Assembly: GCA_001577715.1 (NCBI GenBank)
Contig: LQAA01000091.1
Span: 1-64,000 of the forward strand
Source of the DNA: Candidatus Adiutrix intracellularis
GTDB lineage: Bacteria > Desulfobacterota > Desulfarculia > Adiutricales > Adiutricaceae
Reading direction: 5' to 3'
Length of the DNA: 64,000 bases
Part shown: positions 1-11,719 of the stretch, in pieces
Position numbering within the stretch: the first letter of the stretch is position 1
How the letters are laid out: every line of letters begins with the position of its first letter
Translations under genes and position numbers: made by a program
The notes under the pieces: model-generated
Seen by the model: the letters and a program-made list of their open reading frames with translations, nothing else
Told to the model about the DNA's origin: nothing
Databases searched by the model: none

Positions 1-198
1 CCCCGGGTTATCTGGGATGAATGTCGTCGAAAAGGGGGACGGGGCGCTTGGCTGTGCCGAGTCGGGGAATCTTGTCTAGCTGGCGCCTTGAAGAAAAAAG
101 CCTTTACCAGGGCATTTAAGGTGAAGGAAAAATTGAACGTGGCTGGATTAGTCACTTCCAGGGCGGCGCCCTTGAGGATAAAAAAAGATAACCCGTGA
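1..198 (+). CDS. ylxR: YlxR-like (DUF448) RNA-binding protein, C-terminal part, truncated by window edge
   Basis: Open frame from base 1 to TGA at 196-198: PRVIWDECRRKGGRGAWLCRVGESCLAGALKKKAFTRAFKVKEKL..., the GRGAxxC...C..AL.KK.F.RAFK pattern of YlxR; sits directly upstream of infB as in nusA-ylxR-infB operons. Confidence 0.8.
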   Translation, partial: PRVIWDECRRKGGRGAWLCRVGESCLAGALKKKAFTRAFKVKEKLNVAGLVTSRAAPLRIKKDNP

Positions 199-275
199 AT
201 TTCTAGTTTATTATGACTGGTTATAGTTTTACGTTTAGGGTATAATTTCTAGATAAAATAACGAAGGGTAGCGGG

Positions 276-3146
276 ATGGGTAAAAAGAGAATTCACGAAT
301 TAGCTAAGGAACTGTCTTTAACCAGTGCCGAACTTATCCAGAAAATTTTGGAGTGGAAGCTTTTGCCTGGGGTTAAACTAGTGGCTTCTAGTGGCTTGGA
401 AGATTATTTAATTGAAGATATAGCTCGGCGTCTTGGTTCTTACAAGGAAGCTACTGAACCTACCATTCCTCAAGTTATTCGTCGTCGCAAGAAAAGCCAG
501 AGTGACCTTCTTAAACCCGCTTCTTTTGAACCAGCCACCGGAGCCCCGATTGAAGAAGACGTCGTCTCTGCCGTTGCCGCTAAGCTCGTTGAAAAAACCG
601 CCATCCCGCTTAATTCAGCCATTTTAAATGTTCAGGTAAAAAAAAACGTGTCTGCAACAGTTATTTTTAAACCAGCTTTAGTTCCCGATTTTAAACAATT
701 ACAACCTAATCCTTCTTCTCCGTCCAAAGATATTCAATCGGAGACCCCACCGTCGGATTTGGCTGTGGGCCTAATCGAAGGGGTTCTACCGTTGGCTAAA
801 GCGAAGGTAGCGACTGAACCGGGGAAAACAGCCCAGTTGATGCTCCGCAAAGTTACTCGCGAACTCTCAGATCCTCCAGCCCGCATTATTCCTCCGCCTA
901 AAGGCAACTTCGATGCGGCTAGAGTGGTGGGTAGCAAGCCCAATTGGAAAGAAACTCCGGTTGTCCCCAAACCGGCGTTTAATTCCTCCGTTTGCCGTCC
1001 GACCGGGGGGGGAGGTGAGGGTAATCACCCTCGAACCGGTGATTTTCGTCGTTCTGATTCCGTTCCCGTGGTTACAGTTTCACTCCTGGAAGCCGAGGTA
1101 ACTCGTCGTCGGGATAAGAGGAAAAAAAGTCAGACTGCCGGACGTTTCGAGGCCGATGATAATGCCGGGGCTAAACTTAGTCGTCGTCGAAATGTGGTGG
1201 AACGGACTGACCTCTATTCCGAAGGTGACTGGGAAAGAGTTCGCCGCCGGGGTAAAAATGTTAAAAAAGCTAAGGCTAAAACCGAAATAACGACTCCGAA
1301 AGCCATTAAACGTCGAATAAAAGTGGATGAAGTAATTACTGTTTTTGAATTAGCTCACCGACTCTCTATTAAAGCTGGTGATATAATCAAAAAACTCATG
1401 AGTATGGGGGTTATGGCCGGTTTAAACCAGGCTCTGGATTTTGATACTGCAACTTTGGTGGCTGCCGAATTCGGTTATGAAGTAGATAAATCAGCCTTTG
1501 ACGAGGAAAATATTCTCAATTTGGAATGCCAAACCACTTTACCAGAGACTGATCGGCCGCCGGTGGTAACCATAATGGGTCATGTCGACCACGGTAAGAC
1601 CTCTCTTCTGGATTATATTCGTAAAACCAATATTCAAATTGGCGAGGCTGGGGGTATTACTCAACATATAGGTGCTTACCATGTCCAAGCTGGTGGCCGT
1701 AATATAACTTTTTTGGATACTCCTGGTCATGAAGCTTTTACTTCTATGCGGTCGCGGGGTGCTCAAGTAACCGACTTAGTTGTGCTTATCGTAGCCGCCG
1801 ACGATGGGTTAATGCCTCAGACTCGGGAAGCCGCCGATCATGCTAAGGCGGCTGGCGTGCCTATTCTAGTAGCCGTTAATAAAATAGATAAGCCCGGGGC
1901 CGATGCTGAAAAAGTCCGTCGGGAGATGATGGAGATCGGTTTAGTGCCGGAAGCCTGGGGCGGTGATACCGTTTTCGTAGAAATATCGGCTAAGACCGGT
2001 AAGGGAGTAGCCGAACTTTTGGATATGATTCTTTTGCAGGCTGATGTTCTAGAACTTAAGGCTCGGCCCGATGGCCCAGCCCGAGGCCGTATTATTGAGG
2101 CTAGGTTGGATAAGGGCCGCGGTCCGGTGGCCACTGTTTTAGTTCAGGAAGGCTTATTAAGGCAGGGCGACGCTTATGTTTGCGGTGTTTTTCACGGGCG
2201 CATCCGGGCTATGCTTGATGATCAGGGTGATCGGGTGTCTGAAGTTGGGCCGGCTATTCCTGTGGAAGTTCAGGGCATCAGCGGTGTGCCCCAGGCCGGT
2301 GATGAATTCATAGTGCTGGAAGATGAAAAGCAGGCTCGCCAAATTAGTCAACACCGCCTTTTGCGTCAGCGGGAAAGCGAATTGATTCAGACTTCTAAAC
2401 TCACTCTGGAAAACCTGTTCGATAATATCAGGGCTGGGGCTATCAAGGGTTTGAACTTAATTATTAAGACTGATGTTCAAGGTTCTCTAGAGGCTATTGT
2501 TGATGCGGTGATGAAGCTTTCTACTCTGGAGATGAAAATTAACATTATCCATCAGGGGGCTAGTGCGGTTTCTGAAACTGATATTGTGCTGGCTTCGGCT
2601 TCTAACGCCCTGATTATTTGTTTCGCGGTACGCCCTTCCGTTAAGGTTCAGGAACTGGCCGATGCTGAACATATCCAAATCCGTTATTACAATGTTATAT
2701 ACAAACTTATTGATGACATTAAAGAAGCCATGGCTGGTCTGCTTGACCCAGTTAGGAGCGAAAAAATTCTGGGTCGGGCTGAAGTACGGGCTATTTTCGT
2801 AGTTAGCCGGGTAGGTACGATTGCCGGTTCTTATGTGCTTGATGGTAAAATTGTGCGCGGGGCTAAAGCCCGTTTGCTACGTGATAGCGTGGTAATTCAT
2901 GATGGCCGCTTATCTTCTCTGAAAAGAGTTAAAGAGGATGTCCGCGAAGTGGCCGCTGGTTACGAGTGTGGGATAGGCTTTGAAAATTATAACGACGTTA
3001 AAGTAGGCGACTTAGTTGAGGTCTTTCATGTCGAAGAAACAGCGGCCACAGTTGAACTTATAGATGAAGCTGTAGCCCGGGCCACCAAAGAAAAAGAACG
3101 TACGGTTCGAGCCGAAGAAATCCAAGACGAGGGAGCGGTCCGTTAG
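276..3146 (+). CDS. infB: Translation initiation factor IF-2
   Basis: 956 aa; [29 protein letters not shown] GTPase motifs; IF2_N segment ([27 protein letters not shown]). Confidence 0.98.
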   Translation: MGKKRIHELAKELSLTSAELIQKILEWKLLPGVKLVASSGLEDYLIEDIARRLGSYKEATEPTIPQVIRRRKKSQSDLLKPASFEPATGAPIEEDVVSAVAAKLVEKTAIPLNSAILNVQVKKNVSATVIFKPALVPDFKQLQPNPSSPSKDIQSETPPSDLAVGLIEGVLPLAKAKVATEPGKTAQLMLRKVTRELSDPPARIIPPPKGNFDAARVVGSKPNWKETPVVPKPAFNSSVCRPTGGGGEGNHPRTGDFRRSDSVPVVTVSLLEAEVTRRRDKRKKSQTAGRFEADDNAGAKLSRRRNVVERTDLYSEGDWERVRRRGKNVKKAKAKTEITTPKAIKRRIKVDEVITVFELAHRLSIKAGDIIKKLMSMGVMAGLNQALDFDTATLVAAEFGYEVDKSAFDEENILNLECQTTLPETDRPPVVTIMGHVDHGKTSLLDYIRKTNIQIGEAGGITQHIGAYHVQAGGRNITFLDTPGHEAFTSMRSRGAQVTDLVVLIVAADDGLMPQTREAADHAKAAGVPILVAVNKIDKPGADAEKVRREMMEIGLVPEAWGGDTVFVEISAKTGKGVAELLDMILLQADVLELKARPDGPARGRIIEARLDKGRGPVATVLVQEGLLRQGDAYVCGVFHGRIRAMLDDQGDRVSEVGPAIPVEVQGISGVPQAGDEFIVLEDEKQARQISQHRLLRQRESELIQTSKLTLENLFDNIRAGAIKGLNLIIKTDVQGSLEAIVDAVMKLSTLEMKINIIHQGASAVSETDIVLASASNALIICFAVRPSVKVQELADAEHIQIRYYNVIYKLIDDIKEAMAGLLDPVRSEKILGRAEVRAIFVVSRVGTIAGSYVLDGKIVRGAKARLLRDSVVIHDGRLSSLKRVKEDVREVAAGYECGIGFENYNDVKVGDLVEVFHVEETAATVELIDEAVARATKEKERTVRAEEIQDEGAVR

Positions 3147-3321
3147 ATGCATGTCGGGATGTTTATGAAACTATGGTTCTGTGTTTCGCCGTCTGTAGTT
3201 CAGTTTTCCGGGTTCTTAACAGCATTATCGATAATATCTTTGATTTCGTCGAAGATAATATCGATGCCGAGGTGGATGACTTTAAGATGAATTTTGATTG
3301 TTTCTTTGGCCGGTAATATTT
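3147..3321 (+). pseudogene. DUF503 (YlxP-like) relic
   Basis: Starts ATGCATGTCGGG (MHVG) immediately after the infB stop; in another frame NSIIDNIFDFVEDNIDAEVDDFKMNF resembles the DUF503 C-terminus. Frameshifted; DUF503 is commonly between infB and rbfA. Confidence 0.65.
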
Positions 3322-3690
3322 ATGAGTCAACGACGTTTGGAAAAATTGAATAAACTTCTAAAGGAGACCATTGCCGTCCTTTTACTCAATAAAAGTAAGG
3401 ATCCCCGCCTTAAAGTGGTAAGCGTCACAGCGGTTAGAATAACTAGAGATTTGAAAATAGCGGTGGTTAGTTACAGTGTTCTGGGTGAATCGGGGGAGAA
3501 AGTAGCGCTTCAGAAAGCTTTGGCTAGGGCTGCTCCTTTCGTCCGGTCTACCTTGGCTGTGGAACTAGGTCTCAGATATACTCCAGAGATAAAGTTTGAG
3601 TTTGATCGTAATCTGGAATACGCTCAGCATATGAATGATCTTTTAAAACGGGTAGGGTCAAGCGTAGCCGGAGTCTCAGAGCATGACTGA
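3322..3690 (+). CDS. rbfA: 30S ribosome-binding factor RbfA
   Basis: MSQRRLEKLNKLLKETIAVLLLNKSKDPRL...VSVTAVRITRDLKIAVVSYSVLG...; likely start at internal ATG of the 3298 ORF; operon position. Confidence 0.95.
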   Translation: MSQRRLEKLNKLLKETIAVLLLNKSKDPRLKVVSVTAVRITRDLKIAVVSYSVLGESGEKVALQKALARAAPFVRSTLAVELGLRYTPEIKFEFDRNLEYAQHMNDLLKRVGSSVAGVSEHD

Positions 3691-4690
3691 TATTGTGCCA
3701 GACTGGCGACCGGCAGCTCTGGAGCTTTTGAATCGATCTCGTAAAATTCTAATCCTCACTCACCATAACCCCGATGGTGATGCTTTGGGTTCTTCCGCCG
3801 CTCTGGCTAGAACCCTGATCGGGCAAGGTCGTCAAGCTGATATTGCTCTCATCGGCGCTTGGGCTGAACGTTTAAATTTTCTCCTGACTGGTCTTTTTCT
3901 GGTGGAACTACCGGATAATCTAGCCGTTTATGATTTGCTGTTGCTTCTGGATTGCCATAGCTTTGATCGCCTAGGGCCGGCGGCTAAAAAGTTGGCCGTT
4001 ATGAAGAATCGCCCTCCCGTTATGGTGGTGGATCACCATCCTTTAGATGAAGCGGAGACTTTTAAAGCAGTTTGGCTTCATCAGACTTCCGCTTCGTCCA
4101 CTGGAGAATTAACCTGGGCTCTTATAAAAGCCTGGGGGGTAATTCCGCCACTTTTGGCGGTAGAAGCTCTGCTGGTAGCTATAACTATGGATACCGGTTT
4201 TTTCACTCAGAACAACACTACCGCTACTTCTCTCAGGGCGGTGGCCGATCTGGTTGATTTGGGTGGCTCTTTGGATCAGATCAATCGGCAGCTAAAAAAT
4301 GACTTGCCTTTAAGACGTTTTAAACTTATGGGGTTAGTTTTAAATACCTTGACCCTCTATTGCGGTGGTCGTTTAGCTGTTATGATCGTTACTCCAGCTT
4401 TTTTGGAACAGACTGGGGCGGTAATAACCGATACTGAAGAGCTTGCGGAAATGGGTCGACAAGTGGTTGGGGTTATTTTATCGGCTTTAGTTAAGGATGT
4501 TGGACAGGGTTTTGGCACTATTCGAGTCAGTTTACGCAGCCGGGAATCTCTAGATGCCTCAGCTCTGGCTAGGGTTTTTGGCGGCGGTGGCCATCGTCAG
4601 GCGGCGGCTTATGACGATCCCCATGCGGGTACCGCCGGGGTGGCGGTAGATAACTTGTTGCGGTGGGCGGAAATTTTTTTAAATGACTGA
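3683..4690 (+). CDS. nrnA: DHH/DHHA1 phosphoesterase (NrnA-like oligoribonuclease/pAp phosphatase)
   Basis: THHNPDGDALGSS, VDHHP and C-terminal GGGGHRQAA motifs; overlaps rbfA and truB (coupled). Confidence 0.93.
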   Translation: MTDIVPDWRPAALELLNRSRKILILTHHNPDGDALGSSAALARTLIGQGRQADIALIGAWAERLNFLLTGLFLVELPDNLAVYDLLLLLDCHSFDRLGPAAKKLAVMKNRPPVMVVDHHPLDEAETFKAVWLHQTSASSTGELTWALIKAWGVIPPLLAVEALLVAITMDTGFFTQNNTTATSLRAVADLVDLGGSLDQINRQLKNDLPLRRFKLMGLVLNTLTLYCGGRLAVMIVTPAFLEQTGAVITDTEELAEMGRQVVGVILSALVKDVGQGFGTIRVSLRSRESLDASALARVFGGGGHRQAAAYDDPHAGTAGVAVDNLLRWAEIFLND

Positions 4691-5612
4691 TTTAACTCCA
4701 CGCTTGCATGGGTTATTACTTATTGATAAGCCGGGAGGCTTAACTAGTCATGATGTAGTGGCTAAAGTGCGTCGCTTAGTCGGGCAGAAAAAGGTGGGCC
4801 ATACTGGTACCCTGGATCCTATGGCTACCGGCCTTTTGGCTGTTCTTCTGGGTTCAGCTACCAGGCTGGAACCCTATTTGACCCGGTTAGACAAAACTTA
4901 TCTGGGGCAAATGGAATTGGGTCTGACCACCGATACTGATGATCTCACTGGGCGACCTTTACGTCGCCAGGGTCCTCCTTGGCCGGCAGAGGCGGTAGTG
5001 CAAAAAGCCCTTGAAGAGCAGGAAGGGGAGGGTGACCAGGTGCCACCGGCTTTTTCGGCTGTTAAAATTGCTGGCCGTCGGGCCTACCGGGCGGCTCGGG
5101 CCGGGGAAAATTTAGAATTGCCCCCTCGCCGAGTTACGGCTTTTAGATTGGAACCGCTTAAATATGAACCGCCTCGGTTGGATTTCAGAGCTAAAGTGTC
5201 ATTTGGTTATTACATACGATCCTTAGTTCGGGATCTGGGAGAGACTTTGGGCATCGGGGGAGTTTTGAGTGCATTGAAGCGGGAACGGATTGGCTCCTGG
5301 TCCGTGACCCAGGCGGTTACCTTAGATGAATTGGCCGTCTGGTCTGAGAGCGACTGGCGGTTGAATATCAGATCTCCGGCTGCGGCTTTACCCCATTTGG
5401 AGGCTTTGATTTTGGAAGACCGGGCGGCTCTTGATTTTGTCAACGGTCGCTCGGCTAGTGCTGGGTCCCATCCTGCCGGGATTTATAAAATTTTGAATGC
5501 CGAAGGCCAGCTTATAGGTCTCGGTCAAATAGACCCTTTCATTAGAGATGAAGTGCCCCGGGAGCCTTTCTTGCGGCCCTTGCGGGTTTTTTCGTCAGGC
5601 GGTAACGCCTGA
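4683..5612 (+). CDS. truB: tRNA pseudouridine(55) synthase TruB
   Basis: LLIDKPGGLTSHDVVAKVRRL...VGHTGTLDPMATGLLAVLLGSATR; YIRSLVRDLGE. Confidence 0.97.
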   Translation: MTDLTPRLHGLLLIDKPGGLTSHDVVAKVRRLVGQKKVGHTGTLDPMATGLLAVLLGSATRLEPYLTRLDKTYLGQMELGLTTDTDDLTGRPLRRQGPPWPAEAVVQKALEEQEGEGDQVPPAFSAVKIAGRRAYRAARAGENLELPPRRVTAFRLEPLKYEPPRLDFRAKVSFGYYIRSLVRDLGETLGIGGVLSALKRERIGSWSVTQAVTLDELAVWSESDWRLNIRSPAAALPHLEALILEDRAALDFVNGRSASAGSHPAGIYKILNAEGQLIGLGQIDPFIRDEVPREPFLRPLRVFSSGGNA

Positions 5613-5642
5613 ATCAAAAATGCCGGATGGCAAGGAGCAAAT

Positions 5643-5912
5643 ATGTCCATCATTACTGAAAAAATTAGGGAACTAATTGAAACCTATCAAACTCACGATA
5701 ACGATACTGGTAGTCCTGAAGTTCAGGTGGCTCTGCTCACTGAACGCATTGCCAACCTTACCGGACATTTTAAATACCATCACAAAGATCATACTTCGAG
5801 GCGAGGCCTTCTGAAATTAGTAGGTCAGCGCCGTCGTTTGTTGAACTATCTTAAGCAGCAGGATATTAATCGCTATCGCGATCTCATTGGGCGTTTAGGA
5901 TTACGCAAATAA
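5643..5912 (+). CDS. rpsO: 30S ribosomal protein S15
   Basis: 89 aa; [51 protein letters not shown]. Confidence 0.99.
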   Translation: MSIITEKIRELIETYQTHDNDTGSPEVQVALLTERIANLTGHFKYHHKDHTSRRGLLKLVGQRRRLLNYLKQQDINRYRDLIGRLGLRK

Positions 5913-6038
5913 ATAAAAATCACCCGGATCAAAAAGTGGGGGGAAAAGTTCCTTATCTTTTAAGTACGGAAAAATGCTCAGAAAGACCAGGGGTTTTTCA
6001 GCCGGTGGATTAAGACCGGCGTGTTAGAGGAGAAATTG

Positions 6039-8123
6039 ATGAAAGTTGAAACTAAAATCGGTGAAGCTGTGGTCAGCATTGAGACAGGGAAAGTTGCCCG
6101 TCAGGCTGGCGGTTCGGTTATAGTTCGCATGGGAGAAACCATGGTTCTGGCTACGGCCGTGGCCTCGAACGAAAAAAGAGAGGGTCTTGATTTTGTCCCT
6201 TTTACAGTAGATTATCTTGAACGCTTTTATTCTGTAGGCCGTATTCCCGGTAATTTTTTTCGCCGTGAAATTGGGCGGCCTTCGGAAAAAGAAATTCTGA
6301 CTTCTCGCTTCATTGATCGGACTTGCCGGCCTCTTTTTAACAAAAACTGGACTTTTGAAACTCAGGTTATCGCTCAGGCTATCAGCGTAGACGATAAGTA
6401 TGATCCGGATCTTCTGGCCATGCTTGGGACTTCGACCGCTTTGACTCTTTCGGATATTCCTTTTACCGGTCCTATTGCCGGAGCCCGGGTTGTTCGGGTG
6501 GGTGGTAAACTGATCGTTAACCCTACTCAGGCTAAATTAGAAACCGCCGATCTAGCCCTTATTGTGGCCGGTAACCGTGAAGCCGTGGTCATGGTTGAAG
6601 GTGGAGCCCTTGAAGCTACTGAAGCTGATATTTTAGATGCTATCTTTTTAGCCCATCAAACTATTCAACCCCTATTAGATATCCAACTAGAACTTCAGAA
6701 GGCTTGCGGTAAGGGGAAACGAGTGCCCGATGAAATTGCGCGTGATGAAGAACTGATAAAAAAAGTAGTTTCCGAATATCGACCGGCCATGATGACCGCT
6801 TTGACTATCAGGGGAAAACAAGCTCGTCAGAAAAAAATATTCCAGCTTAAAACTGAGGTTCAGGCCGCTATAGCTGAAGAACATCCCGATGGTAAGAGCG
6901 ATGTAAGTTACGCTCTACACCATTTGGAAGCTGAGATTTTAAGAGGAATGATCGTCAGGGAAGGCCACCGTATTGATGGTCGGTCTCTGACTGAAGTCCG
7001 CCCAATTACCTGTGAGGTAAGCTATCTGCCCCGCGCCCATGGTTCAGCCCTTTTCACCCGCGGTGAGACCCAGAGCCTGGGCATAACCACTCTTGGCACT
7101 AGTTACGATGATCAGCGTCTGGACACCGTGATCGGCGATTCTTTTAAAACCTTTATGTTGCATTATAATTTTCCCTCTTTCTGTACCGGGGAAGTTAAAC
7201 GCCTTGGGGCGCCCGGCCGCCGGGAAATAGGGCATGGAGCTTTGGCCGAACGAGCCCTTCGGGCTGTTATTCCGCCTCATGAAACTTTCCCCTATACTAT
7301 TAGGGTAGTTTCTGAGATTTTGGAATCCAATGGCTCGTCTTCAATGGCCTCCGTCTGCTCCGCTACTCTTTCCTTAATGGATGCCGGAGTGCCTCTTAAA
7401 GCCCCGGTGGCCGGGGTGGCTATGGGTCTAGTAGTAGAAGGTGATCAGGTTATTATTTTGACGGATATTTTAGGTGATGAAGACCATCTGGGTGACATGG
7501 ATTTCAAAGTAGCGGGCACTGTCGCTGGTATAACTGCCGTTCAGATGGATATAAAAATTAGCGGTGTTACTCGGGAAATTATGACTCGCGCTCTGGAACA
7601 GGCCAAAGAAAGTCGTCTCCATATTTTGAGAAAAATGAAAGAGGTCATCGCTGAACCTAAGAAAGAAATATCCCAGTATGCCCCTAAAATGACTATAATT
7701 GAGATAAATCCAGAAAAAATTAAAGATGTCATCGGCCCGGGCGGTAAAATTATAAAATCAATTCAGACCGAAACTGATACCCGCCTGGAAGTTGAAGACA
7801 GTGGTAAAGTTACCATCTACGCCCCTACAGCTGAAAAGGCCATCGCAGCTGTGGAACTGGTTCGCCGCTTTACTCAGGAACCGGAACTAGACAAGATTTA
7901 TCATGGTCGAGTGGTTAAAATAATGGATTTTGGTGCTTTTGTTGAGATTCTTCCTGGTACCGATGGGTTAGTTCACATCTCTCAGCTGGCTTCTGAGCGT
8001 GTCCAGCGTGTCACCGATGTGGTCAAAGAAGGCGATCTCATCGATGTTAAAGTCCTTGGAATTGATAAGCAGGGCAAGATCAGGCTGTCTAGAAAAGCCG
8101 TGCTGGAAGGCAATAACCAGTAG
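6039..8123 (+). CDS. pnp: Polyribonucleotide nucleotidyltransferase
   Basis: Two RNase PH domains, KH (IKDVIGPGGKIIKSIQ) and S1 (GRVVKIMDFGAFVEILPGTDGLVHISQ); ATG at 6039 preceded by GAGGAG. Confidence 0.98.
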   Translation: MKVETKIGEAVVSIETGKVARQAGGSVIVRMGETMVLATAVASNEKREGLDFVPFTVDYLERFYSVGRIPGNFFRREIGRPSEKEILTSRFIDRTCRPLFNKNWTFETQVIAQAISVDDKYDPDLLAMLGTSTALTLSDIPFTGPIAGARVVRVGGKLIVNPTQAKLETADLALIVAGNREAVVMVEGGALEATEADILDAIFLAHQTIQPLLDIQLELQKACGKGKRVPDEIARDEELIKKVVSEYRPAMMTALTIRGKQARQKKIFQLKTEVQAAIAEEHPDGKSDVSYALHHLEAEILRGMIVREGHRIDGRSLTEVRPITCEVSYLPRAHGSALFTRGETQSLGITTLGTSYDDQRLDTVIGDSFKTFMLHYNFPSFCTGEVKRLGAPGRREIGHGALAERALRAVIPPHETFPYTIRVVSEILESNGSSSMASVCSATLSLMDAGVPLKAPVAGVAMGLVVEGDQVIILTDILGDEDHLGDMDFKVAGTVAGITAVQMDIKISGVTREIMTRALEQAKESRLHILRKMKEVIAEPKKEISQYAPKMTIIEINPEKIKDVIGPGGKIIKSIQTETDTRLEVEDSGKVTIYAPTAEKAIAAVELVRRFTQEPELDKIYHGRVVKIMDFGAFVEILPGTDGLVHISQLASERVQRVTDVVKEGDLIDVKVLGIDKQGKIRLSRKAVLEGNNQ

Positions 8124-9199
8124 AGTTTAAATATTGTGGACCCTCTGGAGTCTTTCGCGATATCTTTCTATTTTGATTGAGTTGTATATTTCTAGACTAA
8201 TTTTGAAGAGTGAACACAAAAAAATAAGCGCTTTTTATTCTTTAATTTATATTTCTTTCAAGTTTGTAGCGCCCAAGGAGAGTCTCTTCAATATCTCGCT
8301 TTCAAAAGCTGCTTTTGGTTTTTGATATTGAGGCCAGGACTATTTTTTTAATATTCTAACATGTTTTAGGTTACTTCAAACGTTGTTAGGGTACGGTTCT
8401 ATTCCCGCTTTCAATAGCGCCGTTGCCGATGAATCAACCTTTTTGCTGGGTATGGTCTTGGCGAAAATGGAGGAGTTTTTGCATAAATAAAAAAATCGAA
8501 AGTTTATTAGATATTTGGGAACAGAGTTTTTCTTTCATATTTTGGATTTAAGTGGCCCTATCGCTCAATAGAACGGCGTTGATAGGTTTCGTAGCTGTTG
8601 CGAAGAGTTAAAGTGAAGGTGTGTTTCTTTAAAGCGTTGGTAGTTTCGAGAAGCGTTGTGTTTTTCTTTTTAAATTTGTTTTTTTTAGGTCGGTCTCCCT
8701 TTATTTTTTTGTTTGGTTTATAGTATAGCCCCGTTGACTTTAAAGTACGATGTGTGGTTATTTTTGATTTTCAGAAATAATAATTTTTCAGAATTGAGGT
8801 AGCTACAGGTTGTCTCAGTCTCGTCTTCGTCGTTCTTGAATAGTAGTCTTCCACAATATTAGTTATAGCTCGTATAATCTATTCATTTATATTTATGGGT
8901 GTGTTACGTGCTAAAGCCTTCTGGAAATCGTCGCATAAGGATTTGGCTCTTGCACCCGGTGTGCTTTTTAGCATGATTTAAATGCTTATTTTAAACGGAA
9001 TCTCATTTAAACTAAAGGCTTCATTAGGGGGGGAAGTTATCTTTTTTGCCCGCTAATTTTTTTAGTTTTTTGGCGGCGGATGGGGTTGAGGAGATTAAGC
9101 CCATTCGCATTAACGATAGCTTACTAATCTATTACTATATTAGTTCTGGGAAAGAGCCGGCACTACCTTGGCTTGGTCCTTTTTTCGCGGGGTTCGATT

Positions 9200-9640
9200 T
9201 TTTTATTTATTAAAGCAACCTAGTTCATTTAAAAATTGTGTGTTCCTAATGAAATGAGTCAGACAGAATTGGGTTTGGGACAGGTAGTTTTTTAAATACT
9301 TGTGATAGGTTGGATAGTAATAATAGTCGAGTGATCCGGCAAAAACCCCCCAAAAATTGGGTGGAAATTTTCTTTTAATCAATGGGCTAGTATTCTTAAC
9401 ATTACGAAGAAACCGGCCTAAAAAAATTAGGTCCAAAAAAGGAGAGCATTTTTTTGTACTTGGTTTCGTCTATATTTAATAAGGGTTATTCGGGCAGAGT
9501 ATTCAAGGTTCCTTGTAAGGATCCTTTAAAATAGTTTAGATTTTCTTTAAGGTATTGACTATTTTTCTATGGCTGATAGGGTATCCCAGTACTTTGGCTA
9601 TAAAGAACTGTAAAGACGAGTACCTAAAATAGGGGAGTTA
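9200..9640 (-). pseudogene. IS66-family transposase relic
   Basis: Minus-strand ORF 9203-9436 ...DYYYYPTYHKYLKNYLSQTQFCLTHFIRNTQFLNEL resembles the IS66 DYFSAYRKYL...VQFCLAHLIRDVKFL block; continues into sequence shared with the 56.4-56.6 kb copy. Confidence 0.75.
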
Positions 9641-9999
9641 CTTTTTTAAATTGAAATTCAACAACCGGCTAAGGTTATTTATTAGTTCAAGATGTTACTT
9701 TAAAAAAATAATATTTTATTACTGGACATAATTTATAGATTAGAGCGAACCAGAGGCTTTTTGTTACAGTGGGGTGAATAAATTTAGTTAAGTAAATATA
9801 GCATTTTTATTGGCTTAGTTCTAAGCATTATTGTTTACTTAGCAGGTATTTAAATAGATGCTGAGTTGTTATAATAATAGGTAAATAATTCGGTAGAGAA
9901 AGCTATGTTAAATTGAGAAATAAGCTGTTAAAGCTCTGGACAGGGAGGGTATCTTAATTTTTTCTATTTAAAACTTTTAGCCAAATATCCTAAGATATG

Positions 10000-10880
10000 A
10001 GTCATGATTCTTTGTTCCAGCCACTGATGTAGGGGTTATATTTTTATGTTAACGTTCTTCATTATTTTAAAAACTCGCTCTACTTGGGAGAGATTTTTTT
10101 AAGTACGGATGCATTCCTCTGGGCTCATTTCATTTTTGTTAGTTAATGTTCTAATCATATAGATTTCATCTAATATTTACTTTTACTCTATACTAAAAGT
10201 GTGACGATGGAAGTTAAATTAAGGTTCACTAATTTCACGAAGAAGAGATTTTATTTTTTTGCAATTTATCTTCTGCCTTATAGCCAAATTTACGGCATCC
10301 TATCCCTTTAAATGTCCTACTTAAACACTGGCTCTTATTTACTCTAAGTCTTTCTCGGTAACGGCTAATAGCTCCTCTCTGGTCTTAGCTCACTTATCGG
10401 CCAGAAATAGATTATAATAAGTTAACAATTTCTCTCCCGGATATTCATCCAGCGCTACAAATTCAATGAGTTTTGTCTTGTTAAAAAGAGGTATCTGTTT
10501 TTTTTACGATTGTTAAGTGATTCCTATATAGATGTAGATTCTAAAGCGCTTATTCAGTTTATATCTTTTATGACCTGTAGAAGGGCTATATTCTTGACCT
10601 CCAACGTCCCCCGATCACCTATAGCAACTACTTTACCAAACCTAAATTCGACTCTAAATTTTTCAACTGTTGAAATGAGTGTGGTTAAATCAAAAGTATC
10701 GCCTGGCCAGACGTTAATAAATATGGGTCACTCCTTTCCGTTGGTCAATAGATTATAGTTTATTTGGCGCTTACCTTTCTCTTTATTACGTGAATACCCG
10801 AAACATCCCAAAAGGCAATGCTCACCTTTCCATTATTCTGGTAAGATTCGCGTAGAAGAATCGCAAGAAAAGGATTACGA
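10000..10880 (-). pseudogene. IS1634-family transposase relic
   Basis: Minus-strand frames give FRFGKVVAIGDRGTLEVKNIALLQVIKDIN.ISAL (IS1634 VxVGDRGM...WISALR) and LIEFVALDEYPGEKLLTYYNLFLADK.AKTREELLAVTEKDLE (YPGERL...RKREELLxATEKELE), with stops and frameshifts. Confidence 0.75.
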
Positions 10881-11719
10881 TTTAGAATGGCATCTATAAA
10901 TATGGATTATGATAGCTGACTAATGTTAATATGTTAAGTAGTAAATAATATTTATATAGTCACATATTTACTGTAACAATGTTATTTTGGTATCGTAATA
11001 TTAATATTTTATTGCACTTTTACTTGTGGAACTTTAGGTTGAATTGAACTTCCAGCTGCTTTTTTCTATAATACATTAAAATTATGATTAAAATATATCT
11101 TTAATTGCAATATAGATGCCTATTTAAATGATATTTTGTTATTGACTTGTACCAGCTATTTTATTATTTTTTAATCATGGATATAGATTTGCTACTAAAT
11201 CGTAATTTATCTTCGGCTATTCTCTTGTGCTAATTATACTGGGAAAACGAAAAGATCAAAATGAGAACATTAGCCATCTAAAAATTAAGCACTTTAGCCA
11301 CCGAGTTTAAAGTTAAAAGCATTGATAAGAATGGACCTTTATACCGTTATGGATTAGTTTTTTGGATTATTAGGATAAAATTAAGAATAAGCTGGTTAAG
11401 TGTTTTTTGCATCTCGTCAATTTGGCTTATTATGATCTCTTCTCAAGTTATATTGAGGTGAGTGTTAAATGTTGACCTAATATAGTTAAAACCGCGATAA
11501 AGCGTGGTAAACGGCAAATTAATTATTGGCTTCTAACCGATAAGTACTGGCATTCGATATCAGTAAAAGCTTGCCCTGAAAATACTTCCGATATCACAAT
11601 TTTATTATCGCCTTGCATTTAATTTCAATTCGTGGGTTAGTTGAGAGTAAAAATCTACGATTAAGTTTTTTTTGTGAAAGTAATTTGTGTTAGTTTAATA
11701 TTTCAAGCGATTTTTCTGG

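Noticed and set aside
4144-4163. CCGCCA-CTTT-TGGCGG hairpin in nrnA
   Set aside because: Short stem in conserved coding sequence with no T-run or positional significance; likely chance.
10510-10758. Plus-strand 82-aa ORF
   Set aside because: The minus strand carries recognisable IS1634 transposase motifs; the plus ORF is a shadow.
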